This document shows positions 36,082 to 46,001 of a DNA stretch of 64,000 nt, piece after piece. This DNA is from Marchantia polymorpha subsp. ruderalis (taxonomy: Eukaryota > Streptophyta > Marchantiopsida > Marchantiales > Marchantiaceae). A model generated the notes under the pieces. That model was not told where the DNA came from and did not search any database. It saw nothing but the letters and a program-made list of their open reading frames with translations. Location of the stretch: assembly GCA_037833965.1 (NCBI GenBank), contig AP031358.1, forward strand, positions 10,114,001-10,178,000. The letters are read 5' to 3'. Within the stretch, counting starts at the first letter, position 1; the number at the start of each line of letters is the position of its first letter. A program made the translations under genes and the position numbers.

Positions 36082-36567
36082 TCAATACTGACCAAGGAGT
36101 AAGCTGTATGTACGCTTCACTCCAAAATGTCCCAACTCCTCATGAGCATGCCTCACAATGCGTGCTCTCTGGGCTGGATGTGGTACTACTCGTACCCTAC
36201 CGTCCTCCCAAACTCGGAGAACATGTGATCCCTCCAATCGGTACCTCTTGGCCCGTTGGAGAACACGATCTCGCTCCTTGGCACCCACTGTGCCTGGCAC
36301 CATGCTGGTCCGTAGGAACTCCAACACCAATGCATCATCGTGTACATCACGCTGATCCACACCACCATCCTCAACCTCAGGATCTGGAGATCGACCATCT
36401 ACTCTCTGACTAGAGTAAGATGTCAGATGATCCTCTCTGCTGGAGTTCCCACGTAACCAACACATGAAGGCAGATGCATGCCAACCAGGCACCATCTCCT
36501 CATCAACCTCACCATGCCATCTAGCTCCAGTGTCATCCTCCTGGCTAGTGCATGGGTTTCGACTCAA
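36082..36567 (-). CDS. Gypsy integrase N-terminal (HHCC zinc-binding) region
   Basis: Toward its end the frame reads RIVRHAHEELGHFGVKRTYS, the histidine half of the HHCC zinc module that precedes the integrase core. The earlier part (DALVLEFLRT, then RVLQRAKRYRLEGSHVLRV) matches the usual linker after RNase H. Part of a fossil element. Confidence 0.75.
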   Translation of the reverse strand: MSRNPCTSQEDDTGARWHGEVDEEMVPGWHASAFMCWLRGNSSREDHLTSYSSQRVDGRSPDPEVEDGGVDQRDVHDDALVLEFLRTSMVPGTVGAKERDRVLQRAKRYRLEGSHVLRVWEDGRVRVVPHPAQRARIVRHAHEELGHFGVKRTYSLLLGQY

Positions 36568-36578
36568 ACCATCGGCAT

Positions 36579-38054
36579 CTAGGTTCGCAACTCCAAACCA
36601 TCGGCATCTAGGTTCGCAACTCCAGGTCTATGCACCACCTGAAAGTCGTACTCCTGTAAGATGAGAGCCCACCGTGCAAGCTTCCCTGTAAGCTTGTCGG
36701 ACTCCATCAACCACTTGAGCGGTTGATGATCAGTAACAAGGGTGAACTGCGTACCAAACAAGTAACACCTGAAGTGCGCCACAGCCCACACCGCTGCCAA
36801 GCACTCTCCCTCGTACGAACTATACCGCGACTCCGCTGCATTGTTCGAACGGCTAGCGTACGCAACCACAAACTCCTTGCCCTCATCATCACGCTGCGTC
36901 AACACCGCTCCAAGTCCCAACATACTCCAATCAGTGTGCAATTGGTATGGACGACCTCTGATAGGTCTCCTCAAGATGGGAGCGGCCACCAACCTGGCCT
37001 TGAGTTCAATAAAAGCTCTCTCCTGCTCATCTCCCCATTGCCACTCCTGATCTGACTTCAGCAATTGGTTCAAAGGCTTGGCTATAGCACTAAACCCCTT
37101 CACATACCTCCGGTAGTAGTTCGCTAAACCCATGAATGCACGAACTCTACTCACATCCGTGGGACAAGGGATGCGTGCAATAGCCTCCACCTTTGCTTGC
37201 TGAACTCCTAAACCACCTAGGTATATCACATGACCCAAGTACTCAACCTTCTCCTGGAAGAACTTACACTTCACAGGATTTAACCTCAAACCATGAGCCC
37301 TCAATCGCTCAAACACAATCTGCAAGTGTATCTGGTGTTGCTCCACAGTGTCACTAAACACCAAGATATCATCAATGTAACATCTGACAAAATCCAGCCC
37401 CGCCAGGATTCTGTCCATAAACCTCTGAAACTTGGCAGGTGCATTCTTCAACCCAAAGGGTAAGAATCGCCACTGATACAAACAATCCTTGCCGTGGGAG
37501 TTGACGCCCCAAAACGTTGTCTTGGTTTTGTCCTCCTCCCGAATTGGCAACTGATGGTATCCTGCCCGAAGATCCAAAGTACTAAAAATCCTCGCATGTC
37601 CCACCACATCGAAGATCTCCTCAGGTGTAGGCATGGCATACTTATCGGATTTCGTCTGCCGATTGATAGGACGGTAGTCTCCACACATGCGCCTATCCGT
37701 GTAGTTGCCATGTACATCCTTCTTCACCGGCATGACAGTGGCTGACGCATACTCACCATGCGATAACTCCACTAGTCCAGCCTCTAGTAGGTCCAACGTC
37801 CTACTCCGAATCAAATCTCTCTCCATCTCACTATATCGATAAGGACGACGGAAGATTGGCGTATCACTAGCCAATTCTATCCGTATACCGGGTCCAATCA
37901 ACGCACCCAACTCCTTCATACTGAAGGCAAAACAACTCCTATAGTCTCGTAGGAATTGTGTCAATCGTCGCCTCTCTCCTCCTGTGATCTGGGAACCAAG
38001 CAATGGCTCCCATTCCTCCTCCATAGGCACACTAGAGGGAGGCGACACTGTCAA
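36579..38054 (-). CDS. Gypsy reverse transcriptase and RNase H
   Basis: This 491-residue frame opens with a linker (FSMKELGALIGPGIRIEL) and reaches VMPVKKDVHGNYTDRRMCGDYRPINRQ, the fingers of gypsy reverse transcriptase. FSTLDLRAGYHQLPI holds the first catalytic aspartate, FLPFGLKNAPAKFQRFMD the conserved FGL block, and CYIDDILVFSD the catalytic YIDD box. The connection and RNase H follow: LHTDWSMLGLGAVLTQRD, then YSSYEGECLAAVWAV and VTDHQPLKWL with the D-E-D residues. It would turn element RNA into DNA in virus-like particles. Upstream neighbour is the methyltransferase. Part of a fossil element. Confidence 0.92.
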   Translation of the reverse strand: MTVSPPSSVPMEEEWEPLLGSQITGGERRRLTQFLRDYRSCFAFSMKELGALIGPGIRIELASDTPIFRRPYRYSEMERDLIRSRTLDLLEAGLVELSHGEYASATVMPVKKDVHGNYTDRRMCGDYRPINRQTKSDKYAMPTPEEIFDVVGHARIFSTLDLRAGYHQLPIREEDKTKTTFWGVNSHGKDCLYQWRFLPFGLKNAPAKFQRFMDRILAGLDFVRCYIDDILVFSDTVEQHQIHLQIVFERLRAHGLRLNPVKCKFFQEKVEYLGHVIYLGGLGVQQAKVEAIARIPCPTDVSRVRAFMGLANYYRRYVKGFSAIAKPLNQLLKSDQEWQWGDEQERAFIELKARLVAAPILRRPIRGRPYQLHTDWSMLGLGAVLTQRDDEGKEFVVAYASRSNNAAESRYSSYEGECLAAVWAVAHFRCYLFGTQFTLVTDHQPLKWLMESDKLTGKLARWALILQEYDFQVVHRPGVANLDADGLELRT

Positions 38055-38060
38055 TGGTTG

Positions 38061-39059
38061 CTACGCTACACACTGCAAAGAAGGGTTCTCCGTACCCTCC
38101 TTCGTAGCCACCTCCACCTGAGAATCCTCTCCAACTGCATGGGCTGCTACTCTGGCAAGTCCTTTCGTCACGTCCCATAAACTCCAAGGGTGACGAATAT
38201 CTCGCCTGTCGCCCCCAGTCATTGCCACTAACGTCCCGATAGGCAATGAGCTAATAAGTGGTGTTACAATCACCAAATCTGCGCGCAAACGGCGTTGCTC
38301 GGCCAAACCCAAGCTCACAATCCACGTCAAGCAGTTCAGGTCCATAGCCTGACCCAAAACCTGACGACGCGACGCCTCTGAAACTGAAGAAGCCGCGGTC
38401 ACACCAGTAAGAAACCCCATCGCATGCTCTCTCTCATCAGCGTTGGGCTCCACCAACTGATGTAGGGTACTGTCCCATAGTAGTCCAGGTCCCCCATCAC
38501 GATATGCATGTGATGCCGGATAACTAACAAATGTAGGTAAAGCCATCCGAGGCTGACCTACGCGGTTCACCAACGCCATAGGTGACCTGTCAGCAACTCT
38601 CACTACTTGAGAGTGCCGGGAAACATCCAAGATACTGTCAACGGTGAGTGTAGTATCGCGCTTCACCGAATCATAGGCATGACGCAATATCTCACGTGGC
38701 AAAAGGTTGGTCCACCACAAACGTGCACGATGCGCCCGTGATCCAACCCTCGCAGCATCCAACAATACTGCTAATCCAATCCATGCTCGGACTTGATGGA
38801 CACTCGCCATCAACTGGGCCCGAGTGTCACCCAACAATGGTACGTTCTCCAGAATGTATTCTGGAGAACGCGTCTGCTGCACTTGGAGATGACGTATCAC
38901 TCGCATCATCTCCCAAAACATCCGAGATCTGGGATTATGCAACCCTGTCCCATGTCCAGCGCGTGTGTGTCCCTTACATGGCCAGCCCGCAATCACCATA
39001 TCAATATGGCCAACGCGGTCAAGGTCTGGCGCCCCCAGCAACGAAATGTCTGAAGGCAA
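38061..39059 (-). CDS. DNMT3-type cytosine-5 DNA methyltransferase, catalytic part, in gypsy element
   Basis: This 332-residue frame holds the later motifs of C5 methyltransferases in canonical order. IDMVIAGWPCKGHTRAG is motif IV with the catalytic cysteine at about residue 28. ILENVPLLG is motif VI, and GSRAHRARLWWTNLLP is motif VIII. EREHAMGFLTGVT and RRQVLGQAMDLN are the motif IX-X region. AHRARLWWTNLLP closely resembles AHRARYFWGNLPG of animal DNMT3, and the MGF...RRQVLG spacing also fits DNMT3 rather than DNMT1/CMT. The enzyme family transfers methyl groups from S-adenosylmethionine to cytosine, here possibly to the element's own DNA. It lies between protease and reverse transcriptase, an unusual place for a host-derived enzyme. 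Part of a fossil element. Confidence 0.85.
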   Translation of the reverse strand: MPSDISLLGAPDLDRVGHIDMVIAGWPCKGHTRAGHGTGLHNPRSRMFWEMMRVIRHLQVQQTRSPEYILENVPLLGDTRAQLMASVHQVRAWIGLAVLLDAARVGSRAHRARLWWTNLLPREILRHAYDSVKRDTTLTVDSILDVSRHSQVVRVADRSPMALVNRVGQPRMALPTFVSYPASHAYRDGGPGLLWDSTLHQLVEPNADEREHAMGFLTGVTAASSVSEASRRQVLGQAMDLNCLTWIVSLGLAEQRRLRADLVIVTPLISSLPIGTLVAMTGGDRRDIRHPWSLWDVTKGLARVAAHAVGEDSQVEVATKEGTENPSLQCVA

Positions 39060-39092
39060 CGCCTTCTAGAATTCTCGGACAGCTGATCGCGG

Positions 39093-40466
39093 CTACAACG
39101 AAGGAAAACGCCGCATCAACTGTGCAACATGTCGTGAAGAGACTCGACGAGCAGTCTCGTCCTTCTCCACATATAAGTATTTCCGTACGAGAATACCTGA
39201 CTGCAACACTGCAGCCAAACCTTTGCTGATTCCACCAAAAAGATCCAGCAAACAAACGCCCTCTGAGGAATACTCCCATGCAATAGGTGTAGTAACCAAT
39301 GGAGACAATGCGCTAAAACCACTAACGAGCCGATCAGCTGAAGCCCTGTCTGGCTCTGCTAGCAAAGAGGCTTCACTCCAAGCCTTTCTCACCAACCTAT
39401 CAGCCTCCAATTGTAGTGCCTGGCACGAACTCCACAGTGGAACATCTAAGGGTGAAGCCACCGCCGCTGTGAAACTCACAACCTCCTCCACATCCTCGTA
39501 GAGTGAGGTATCGTCGGCAGACATGTTCCCCTCCAACAAGTCATCGGGCCAGGTAAGCACTCCGCTAAAACCCGCAACAGATGCCAAGACCGCTGATGAA
39601 GATCCAAGAGGTTGATCCCGAGAAATAAATCTCACTGGCAGCTCGCTAAGACGTCCATCTCCGGACTGCCAACCAGGACGATATGCGGCAGTCTCCGTCC
39701 AATATTCCATCCGAAAGCCCATCGGGTATAACACCACTCCACCAACAAGCACATCATATGACTCTGCTAATGTAATTACAGCACGAATTCCAAACTGCGA
39801 GCTATCATGAGGGTGATCATGCCTCAACTGCACCACTATGCTCTCCCTAGTCATAAAGTAAGACCTGTTGCTTGCGCCACCAAGGGATGTCTGGATCTGG
39901 AATGGGCAAGGTTCCAACTCTGACCTTCGAATGCCCAAACTAATGCATGCAGCCTTGCCCAACATCAAGGGCTGTGCACCAGAATCCAACAAAACTCTGG
40001 CTGGGACATACACCTGTCCAGTAGAACTCACTAACCGAAATAGACCACTTCGGTTGTCCACCATACATACACCAGGAACAATACTCTCGCGATCAATGGC
40101 TGGGTGAGCTGGTAAGGACTCCATCCTCGCCGCTGCGGCCCGCCAAGTCGTCTCCTCGAACAATGTAGACGTTGAGGATGGGTCCTCAACTGTATCCTCA
40201 CGTATCTCGGCACTCGTAGCAGCGACTCTCCCATGCTCACACGACGTGGCTGCTACCCGAAATACTCGAGCCAAATCAATACCAGAGTCTATCAACTCCG
40301 TGGCTGAAAACAATGGAGATCGCAAGACTGAAGTGGCCATCCGCATCACTGCACTAGATGGCACGTCTGCGTTCACAACAGATGATGTAAGAACCTCAGT
40401 TCTCACTCTAGTGTCACTAAGCGGTGCAGGTCTCATAGATGAACTGCTACCCACCTCTAACAACAA
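39093..40466 (-). CDS. Gypsy aspartic protease followed by methyltransferase motif I-II region
   Basis: In this 457-residue frame a retroviral-type aspartic protease is visible at about residues 145-180 (VYVPARVLLDSGAQPLMLG, with the catalytic D at about 161). The end of the frame (residues 403-457) changes to VCLLDLFGGISKGLAAVLQS, the S-adenosylmethionine-binding motif I. It then reads YLYVEKDETARR, the motif II region. Both fit DNMT3 (SLFDGIATGLLVL, then IASEVCEDS). The intervening 200 residues are not recognised. The arrangement indicates that the methyltransferase is encoded as part of the pol region, after protease. Part of a fossil element. Confidence 0.82.
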   Translation of the reverse strand: MLLEVGSSSSMRPAPLSDTRVRTEVLTSSVVNADVPSSAVMRMATSVLRSPLFSATELIDSGIDLARVFRVAATSCEHGRVAATSAEIREDTVEDPSSTSTLFEETTWRAAAARMESLPAHPAIDRESIVPGVCMVDNRSGLFRLVSSTGQVYVPARVLLDSGAQPLMLGKAACISLGIRRSELEPCPFQIQTSLGGASNRSYFMTRESIVVQLRHDHPHDSSQFGIRAVITLAESYDVLVGGVVLYPMGFRMEYWTETAAYRPGWQSGDGRLSELPVRFISRDQPLGSSSAVLASVAGFSGVLTWPDDLLEGNMSADDTSLYEDVEEVVSFTAAVASPLDVPLWSSCQALQLEADRLVRKAWSEASLLAEPDRASADRLVSGFSALSPLVTTPIAWEYSSEGVCLLDLFGGISKGLAAVLQSGILVRKYLYVEKDETARRVSSRHVAQLMRRFPSL

Positions 40467-40508
40467 AAAGGACTGGGGAAGTCTAGACTGACGTCCACCC
40501 TCACCCCT

Positions 40509-42053
40509 CTAAGGGTCCAACTCCACAGTCGCACCACGTGGCTCTGAAGTGCGAGCACCACCTCTGGTCACTGCAACTGATGCCTCAACCTGTGCTGCAC
40601 TGGCCAAATAGGAGAAATCCTCTCCCTCGTAAGATGTGGAAGTGCTCGCCCCCAGACCAGCCATAGCAGCAAGCCTCTGCTCCAACTGCTCAATCCGAGC
40701 AGCCATAGCGCTCTCTGTGGCAGAAGTAGCACTAGCTGCGGTACGCTCAATGGCCCCGGTACCTCTACCACCTCTGCCACCTCGGCCTCGTGGAGCATCA
40801 CCTCCACGACCTCTACCTCCAGATCTCAACTCAGGATGAAGTTCAAAGCAACGCTCTCGAGGGTGACCCGGTCGATGACAATGATCACAGGTCACCTGTG
40901 CCGGCTGTGGCCTAGCATGTGGAGTTTGTGCCTCTCGCTCCTGGGGACAATCCTTCCTCATATGGCTACCTCCGCATGTCCAACATGACGGTCCCTGTGG
41001 CTGGCCCGAGAATGAAGGCAGTGGTGGCCGCGCACTAGGCTCTCTGTGACCTGAAGGATGTCGTGTATGACCTCCACGACTCCCACTTATGGGGCGAGAC
41101 TGTGCTGGGCTATGTGGGATACGCGAGGTAGTGGTCGTGTCTCTCGCAAATGTAGACGTCACCACCCTCTCCTCCACCATGTTAAGCTCAATCTTCTCAG
41201 AAAGAGCAAACACATGGGCTAATGTGGGTGATGAGTCGCTCATGAGAGTAGCATCACGCACTCTCCTCCGCAACTCTCTGTCCAGGATCCGATACCAGTA
41301 CTGGACAGCTTGTGCCTCAGTCACACCGTGAGTAACTGAGATGAGCCGTCGCATACGAGTGTATGCCTCACGAAGACTCTCACCAGACTTCCGCTCAAAC
41401 TCCTGGAGGCTCCTCAACTTCTCCGTTTTCACCCCCTGATAATTCTTCCTCAATCTCTGGAAGAACTCAGGAATGGGGCTAAACAAAGGTACGCCACTAG
41501 CATCTCCCCTCGTGCTGCCACCGGCAATGCTAACAGTACCGCTGCTGGTACTAGTACCAGTTGCGCCAACTGCTCCACTGGTACCCTCGTTGATGCTACT
41601 ACTCGCACCTCCACTGATGCCGACACTCGCACCTCCATTGGTACCCACACCACCCTGGGTAATGAATGAGTAGTTCGGAGACCAATGCCGTCTCCATGCA
41701 TCAATCTCTGCAGCATACTTTCTCCCAAACTCATGATAATCGTCCATGGGAGGCCCCTCCAAATGCTGGAATAACCCCTTCCATGCAAAGAAGGGTGTAA
41801 ACAACGTGGGGTTACGCAGAAACTGCATATCACACCACGTGTCGAACTCCTGAATAAAATCATCAAGCTCGATGGTGCCCACTGCACCAGAGTAACGTCG
41901 AGGGCCCTTCGCGGCCCCGTACATTCCGTCCATGTCCCAAATCAATGGGGTTGGAACACTAGACGATATCACCACCAAAGACTCTGTGTCTGCAACACTC
42001 TGGTCTTGCTTCGCAACAACTGGCGAAATAGGTGAAGGTAGCCGATACCTCAA
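40509..42053 (-). CDS. Gypsy gag-like capsid/nucleocapsid protein
   Basis: The 514-residue frame has the layout of a plant gypsy gag. There is an N-terminal region, a capsid-like helical part (YQGVKTEKLRSLQEFERKSG, then ESLREAYTRMRRL), and two zinc knuckles near the C-terminus (CWTCGGSHMRKDC and CDHCHRPGHPRERC). A basic RG-rich tail follows (GGRGRGGDAPRGRGGRGGRG). A low-complexity GGAS/GT-rich linker lies near residues 130-190. Gag packages element RNA in particles. It is the first clearly retroviral frame of the element. Part of a fossil element. Confidence 0.85.
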   Translation of the reverse strand: MRYRLPSPISPVVAKQDQSVADTESLVVISSSVPTPLIWDMDGMYGAAKGPRRYSGAVGTIELDDFIQEFDTWCDMQFLRNPTLFTPFFAWKGLFQHLEGPPMDDYHEFGRKYAAEIDAWRRHWSPNYSFITQGGVGTNGGASVGISGGASSSINEGTSGAVGATGTSTSSGTVSIAGGSTRGDASGVPLFSPIPEFFQRLRKNYQGVKTEKLRSLQEFERKSGESLREAYTRMRRLISVTHGVTEAQAVQYWYRILDRELRRRVRDATLMSDSSPTLAHVFALSEKIELNMVEERVVTSTFARDTTTTSRIPHSPAQSRPISGSRGGHTRHPSGHREPSARPPLPSFSGQPQGPSCWTCGGSHMRKDCPQEREAQTPHARPQPAQVTCDHCHRPGHPRERCFELHPELRSGGRGRGGDAPRGRGGRGGRGTGAIERTAASATSATESAMAARIEQLEQRLAAMAGLGASTSTSYEGEDFSYLASAAQVEASVAVTRGGARTSEPRGATVELDP

Positions 42054-42099
42054 TCCACTCCGCGTAAATCCACCGCGGTCCTCAACAAGACCACTAGAC

Positions 42100-42660
42100 T
42101 GCTCCGTGATGACGAGACCTCAACTGGCACCACTGCCAGATCTCCACCCAATAACCCAATCCGCCCCTGACGTCGTGCCGCACTAAGTTACTCTAGCCCT
42201 ACTAGCTAAGGGGTATGGGCAACCTAACTTGTCATCACAGCAAGAAGACTCTCACGGTCTACTGGTCATCACTCCAGTCTCACCGTGAGAGAAACATAGA
42301 TAGACCGGCCGGTGATCAAGTCCAGTCCGCTATCGCCAGCACACAGGAGTAAAACTACTCCGGAAATCAGCGTCACCCCTACACGGGCGCGCACCAAGAA
42401 GCAAGACTGGAGAGGATCCAAACACAAGCAACCAGCTAGCAACGACTCTCCGGTCTAAAGGAAACACATCACAAAAGAAGACAACACACACGAGACATCG
42501 CATCGCTTCGCGATCCCGATTCGATCTCCATCGCCCTCCATTTACGTGGGCCTCCAGTGCCTATGATGCCCTCTTCCACCAAATCGCAAACAAAGATTGT
42601 TTGAAAACTTCTTTTTTTTTTTCTTCTCTTTTTTTTTTTTTCACACAGGGGTCACACTGC
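42100..42660 (-). other. Region upstream of gag with T/C-rich tract
   Basis: Non-coding sequence lies before gag on the minus strand. A pyrimidine tract of about 35 bases (42608-42642; A/G on the minus strand) precedes GTCACACTGCCCC. No primer-binding site complementary to the usual initiator methionine tRNA was recognised. Confidence 0.45.
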
Positions 42661-42819
42661 CCCTCAACAAACACACTACACACTGAAAGCTCAATATATT
42701 GACTACGTCATATATATATTTACAATGCTTTCAAAACATCACGTTTACAGGTAGTGAGACCGGGTGCAAACTCCCGATCCCTTCAGTACCTCCTGTCTCA
42801 ACGCTACAAGTATTTGCTA

Positions 42820-43182
42820 TCAATCCTTTGGGAGACTATCAAGAAATTTCTCTAGTACAAGAATTTCTTCTGAAAGACAGTCTTGAACATACTGAACATC
42901 TCTCAAATGGTCAGCAATATCCTGCGGAAGGTCTAGTAACTCATCCTCACATACCCTGTACTCTAGGCCGGATTCCTCTAGAAGTTTTTCCACGGCTAGT
43001 GCCTCGTCCCAATCCAACCCGGAATCTTTTTCTTCTACCACAACAGGGTTTACCAGATTCTCTCCTACTTGAGGCTGCACTGTCACCTCCTGCTCCTGAT
43101 CACGTTCCTCGGTGCTGACGACCTCCACTGTCTGGATTTCTTGTATATCACTGTCGTCTGCCTTTCCTCCAAGCGGCATTTT
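42820..43182 (-). CDS. Acidic ORF of unknown function between gag and right terminal repeat
   Basis: From the ATG at 43182 (MPLGGKADDSDIQ) the frame encodes about 120 residues ending at TGA near 42820. It is rich in Glu and Asp (VVEEKDSGLDWDEALAVEKL, then EDELLDLPQDIADHL) with a helical look toward the end (EEILVLEKFLDSLPKD). An in-frame upstream ATG could add six residues. It has a favourable start context and a biased, protein-like composition, but no family is recognised. It may be a host-gene exon caught in the element, an extra element gene, or part of a host gene on this strand. Confidence 0.4.
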   Translation of the reverse strand, partial: KMPLGGKADDSDIQEIQTVEVVSTEERDQEQEVTVQPQVGENLVNPVVVEEKDSGLDWDEALAVEKLLEESGLEYRVCEDELLDLPQDIADHLRDVQYVQDCLSEEILVLEKFLDSLPKD

Positions 43183-43199
43183 CCCTTCACGCGTCAACA

Positions 43200-44830
43200 C
43201 TTCACTGTGTACAAGGATTGTTTACAGAGTATCTGTAAACTAAATCTGAAGGGAAAACTAAAAATTGTTTAACTCCAAAACTATCACAAAGTTTTAGAAG
43301 AGCACCAAAAACTTTTTACTGTAAAGTATCACTCATGGATATTTACCACAGTAAAAATGAAAGGAACTGTGAAACCTGTGTAAAGTTAACCTCCTTCTAT
43401 GAACAGCTAAAGCAATTTGTTTATCTCTACCGGTTTTCAAGCACTGTGCATAGCCTGAAACCACAAAGAGACCTCTTGCTATCTTGTAGAACTAAGACAT
43501 AAGAATTTTCATCACACCTCAGTTGTACATCACTATAATTTCTGGAGAACGTACTGAACTGTAAACTTCATATGTCTATGTCCCACCTCAGAAATCTTAT
43601 ATCCTTCTAGTGGGACCTCTCTGTCAGAAGTGTAAAGCTTCTGAGTGAGCAAGGAAAGTGGGTAGAAAGCACGTGAGGTGGATTGAATGAGCGCTGTGTG
43701 TGATGGAGAAGAGTTTCATACACTTATCTCCTCGTCCATCCTGTCCAACGAAGGAAACTAATGGGAGAATACACTGTGGGATATCTGAGTAGAATCACCG
43801 AAGAGTGTAAGACAACACACGACATCTCATTCGTCTGGGGTTTATGACATAGTGAAGTGAAGGACGATGTCTTTTCCGATCCGCATCAGCTGGAGCCTCC
43901 CAAAGCTGAAAGGAACTTCTGTGTCTATTTCCCGTCTGTCCTGCCGTCGAACGAGAACTGATACAGATTCTGCTTCCGTGTACTATGGGTTTGCCTACAC
44001 CAAATCCTCCAGGTTCGAAATAAGCTTCAGTCGCAGGCAGCCCAGCTGGAAGAGGCTGATTCTCCGTGGAGGTATAAGCCAACTTGGATGCAGCCTGTGC
44101 AAGCCTATCTCACGGAGTAGGAATCTTGTCGATAGAAGGGCACTCTGGTATTGGAGCTGCCGGGAGTTATCGCGAAGACCAACTACCAGAATTGGTATTC
44201 CATCAGGAGAGTTCATAGTCAGATGCTTGACATAATCCTGCGAAGTACTTCAGTGCTTGAGACTTCCAGAAACAGAAGATTTATGGACTATCACAAAACC
44301 TGCCCCGGAACTAGATAATCTGTATTATCTGACCACACCAGGATTTTAGTCTTCATCTATTGAGAGGAGCACCATTGCCCTTCACTCTGTGTTTACGGTT
44401 GAGTAAACGCTTGAACGTATAATGTCTCTCGCTGGACTAGGCGGGATGCCAAACTATGCGAAAACTGAACCAGTTGTATCAATGGATGATGAACCAAACT
44501 CTGTAGAAAAGAACTTAGCAACCATGAGTGTCCTCATCCCGGTTGCGAGAAAAGATACGGACGAGTTCAGGCCCAGAATGCTCGTAGTTGTCCTCTCGTT
44601 GTTCCCCGTAATAACAAATAGGGTCTTCAAAGGGCTCCCAACCGATACCGATACTAGGTCAAATGAGAACGGAACCACAAGTTTAGGGTAAACAGTAAAC
44701 TCCGCCTCGCTCAAACTCGCCAAATATAAGTTGCACGTAACAGAGCTTTGACTCTAAAGTAAAGTGTCATTGTCGAACAAGTAATAAAGCCCTAGAACCC
44801 TTCGAACTCCTCCGTATAAAACAACGGTCC
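43200..44830 (-). other. Gene-like, non-retroviral stretch inside the terminal repeats
   Basis: On the minus strand several protein-like segments appear in different frames. About 44216-44100 reads MNSPDGIPILVVGLRDNSRQ. About 44082-43985 reads AYTSTENQPLPAGLPATEAY, then FEPGGFGVG. A segment within 44700-44500 reads GWEPFEDPICYYGEQRED. Possible splice acceptors precede some of them. They may be exons or decayed pieces of one host gene, but no consistent model could be built. Nothing retroviral is seen here. Confidence 0.3.
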
Positions 44831-44833
44831 TCC

Positions 44834-45007
44834 TCATTGACCCCTCAGTGAGCTCCAAACACCACTAACCCACTTGCGCACCAAGAAAGCCCCATGCTTC
44901 AACCAAGTTATTGGGTGTCCCATAGAACAGCGGCAGATGAAGACTACCGGGGCTGCTACCAGAGCCGCATAAACTAGCTCGTCACCAACACCCTCGATAA
45001 AGGGCAT
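44834..45007 (-). pseudogene. Fragment resembling the N-terminus of a TMUB-type ubiquitin-like membrane protein
   Basis: From the ATG at 45007 the frame reads MPFIEGVGDELVYAALVAAP followed by VVFICRC. This resembles the start of animal TMUB1/TMUB2 (MALIEGVGDEV followed by a membrane segment). TMUB proteins sit in the ER membrane and carry a ubiquitin-like domain. No ubiquitin-like domain is visible downstream here, so if homologous this is only a first exon or a fragment. A GC-rich stretch of about 900 bases to its right could be the corresponding leader/promoter. The match covers few residues and is from memory. Confidence 0.3.
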
Positions 45008-45069
45008 CGAACCCACTTTTAGTACGCCTTTCTTCTCTGTTGAATATTTACCTCGGAGAAATCCTAACA

Positions 45070-46001
45070 ATCTGCAAATTCAGCATACGTTTTCCGAGAC
45101 CTTCTCAAAAGACCAAAAATCGCCCTTTCTCGACACGATCCGCTCGTGTGAAAGCTGTTCAAGCGCCTCTCATCAAAACCTGCTCTCGGGAGCTGGACTT
45201 TTCCTTCTTCCTGGAGCGACTTGGACGCGGTCAATTTCATGCCCTCGCCAGAACCCACTAATCGAATGCCACCTCAATTTCTCGAGGCCAGGCAACCCAA
45301 GGGCCAGAAGCGCGGGACGATCCACCCAGTGATGACAGTCGTGACTCCCCGAGAGGCCCCTCCTTCCTTCCTGGTCGCAGAAACAAACCAGCAATTCCCG
45401 AACCTAGAGCGCTAGGCAGGCGAGAGAGAGGGTGACAAAACGGTGATGCAGAAGGCCACACTGCGTTGGCCGAACAAAGATGCTGCTGTCGCAAACAGTT
45501 GGCGAGAAGCGCAATGGCACAGCAGAGCCCAAGCAGCCCGTGCCTGCAGCAGCAGCGGAAGGCGAACCAGAAAGCGAGAGAACCGACGCCGCCTTCACCA
45601 GTGACAAGTGGACCTGGGCGTGAGATCAATCAAACAATCAATCGCAAGGAAAGCTCTCCACTGCCCGAGCTCGAGGGTCGGCTTTCGAAGCAGCGAAAGC
45701 CTCGATACCAAACAGAACAATGCACCAACGACGCCACACGAACGAAAACTGAGTGCTATCCCGAAACTTCAGTTTTCAGACTCCGACTCAATCTTCAAAA
45801 TCCCTACTTCCGAACATCAAATCTGAGAATCTTTCTGCACATATTTCTCGATTTAAAACCCTGATTTCCTCAGACTTTCAAATACAGAAATTGCCCAAAG
45901 GTATAAACAAACCACAAAAGAGAGAAACACCCGACGAAAACACAAAGAGGCAGAACGGAACGTAAAACGGTTACACACAAAAACGTCGAGAGTTCTTCGA
46001 G
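45070..46001 (-). other. GC-rich stretch before the right terminal repeat
   Basis: Non-repetitive and GC-rich, with CAG/GCA-rich parts near 45480-45560. It looks like a leader or promoter of a minus-strand gene (the TMUB-like fragment). ORFs in several frames overlap without recognisable motifs. Confidence 0.35.

Noticed and set aside
38696-39229. 177-codon plus-strand ORF inside the gypsy element
   Set aside because: Antisense shadow of the methyltransferase frames on the minus strand.
44454-44723. Overlapping 89-codon ORFs on both strands at this position
   Set aside because: Mutually antisense; neither matches a family I know. The minus-strand stretch is mentioned only as gene-like.
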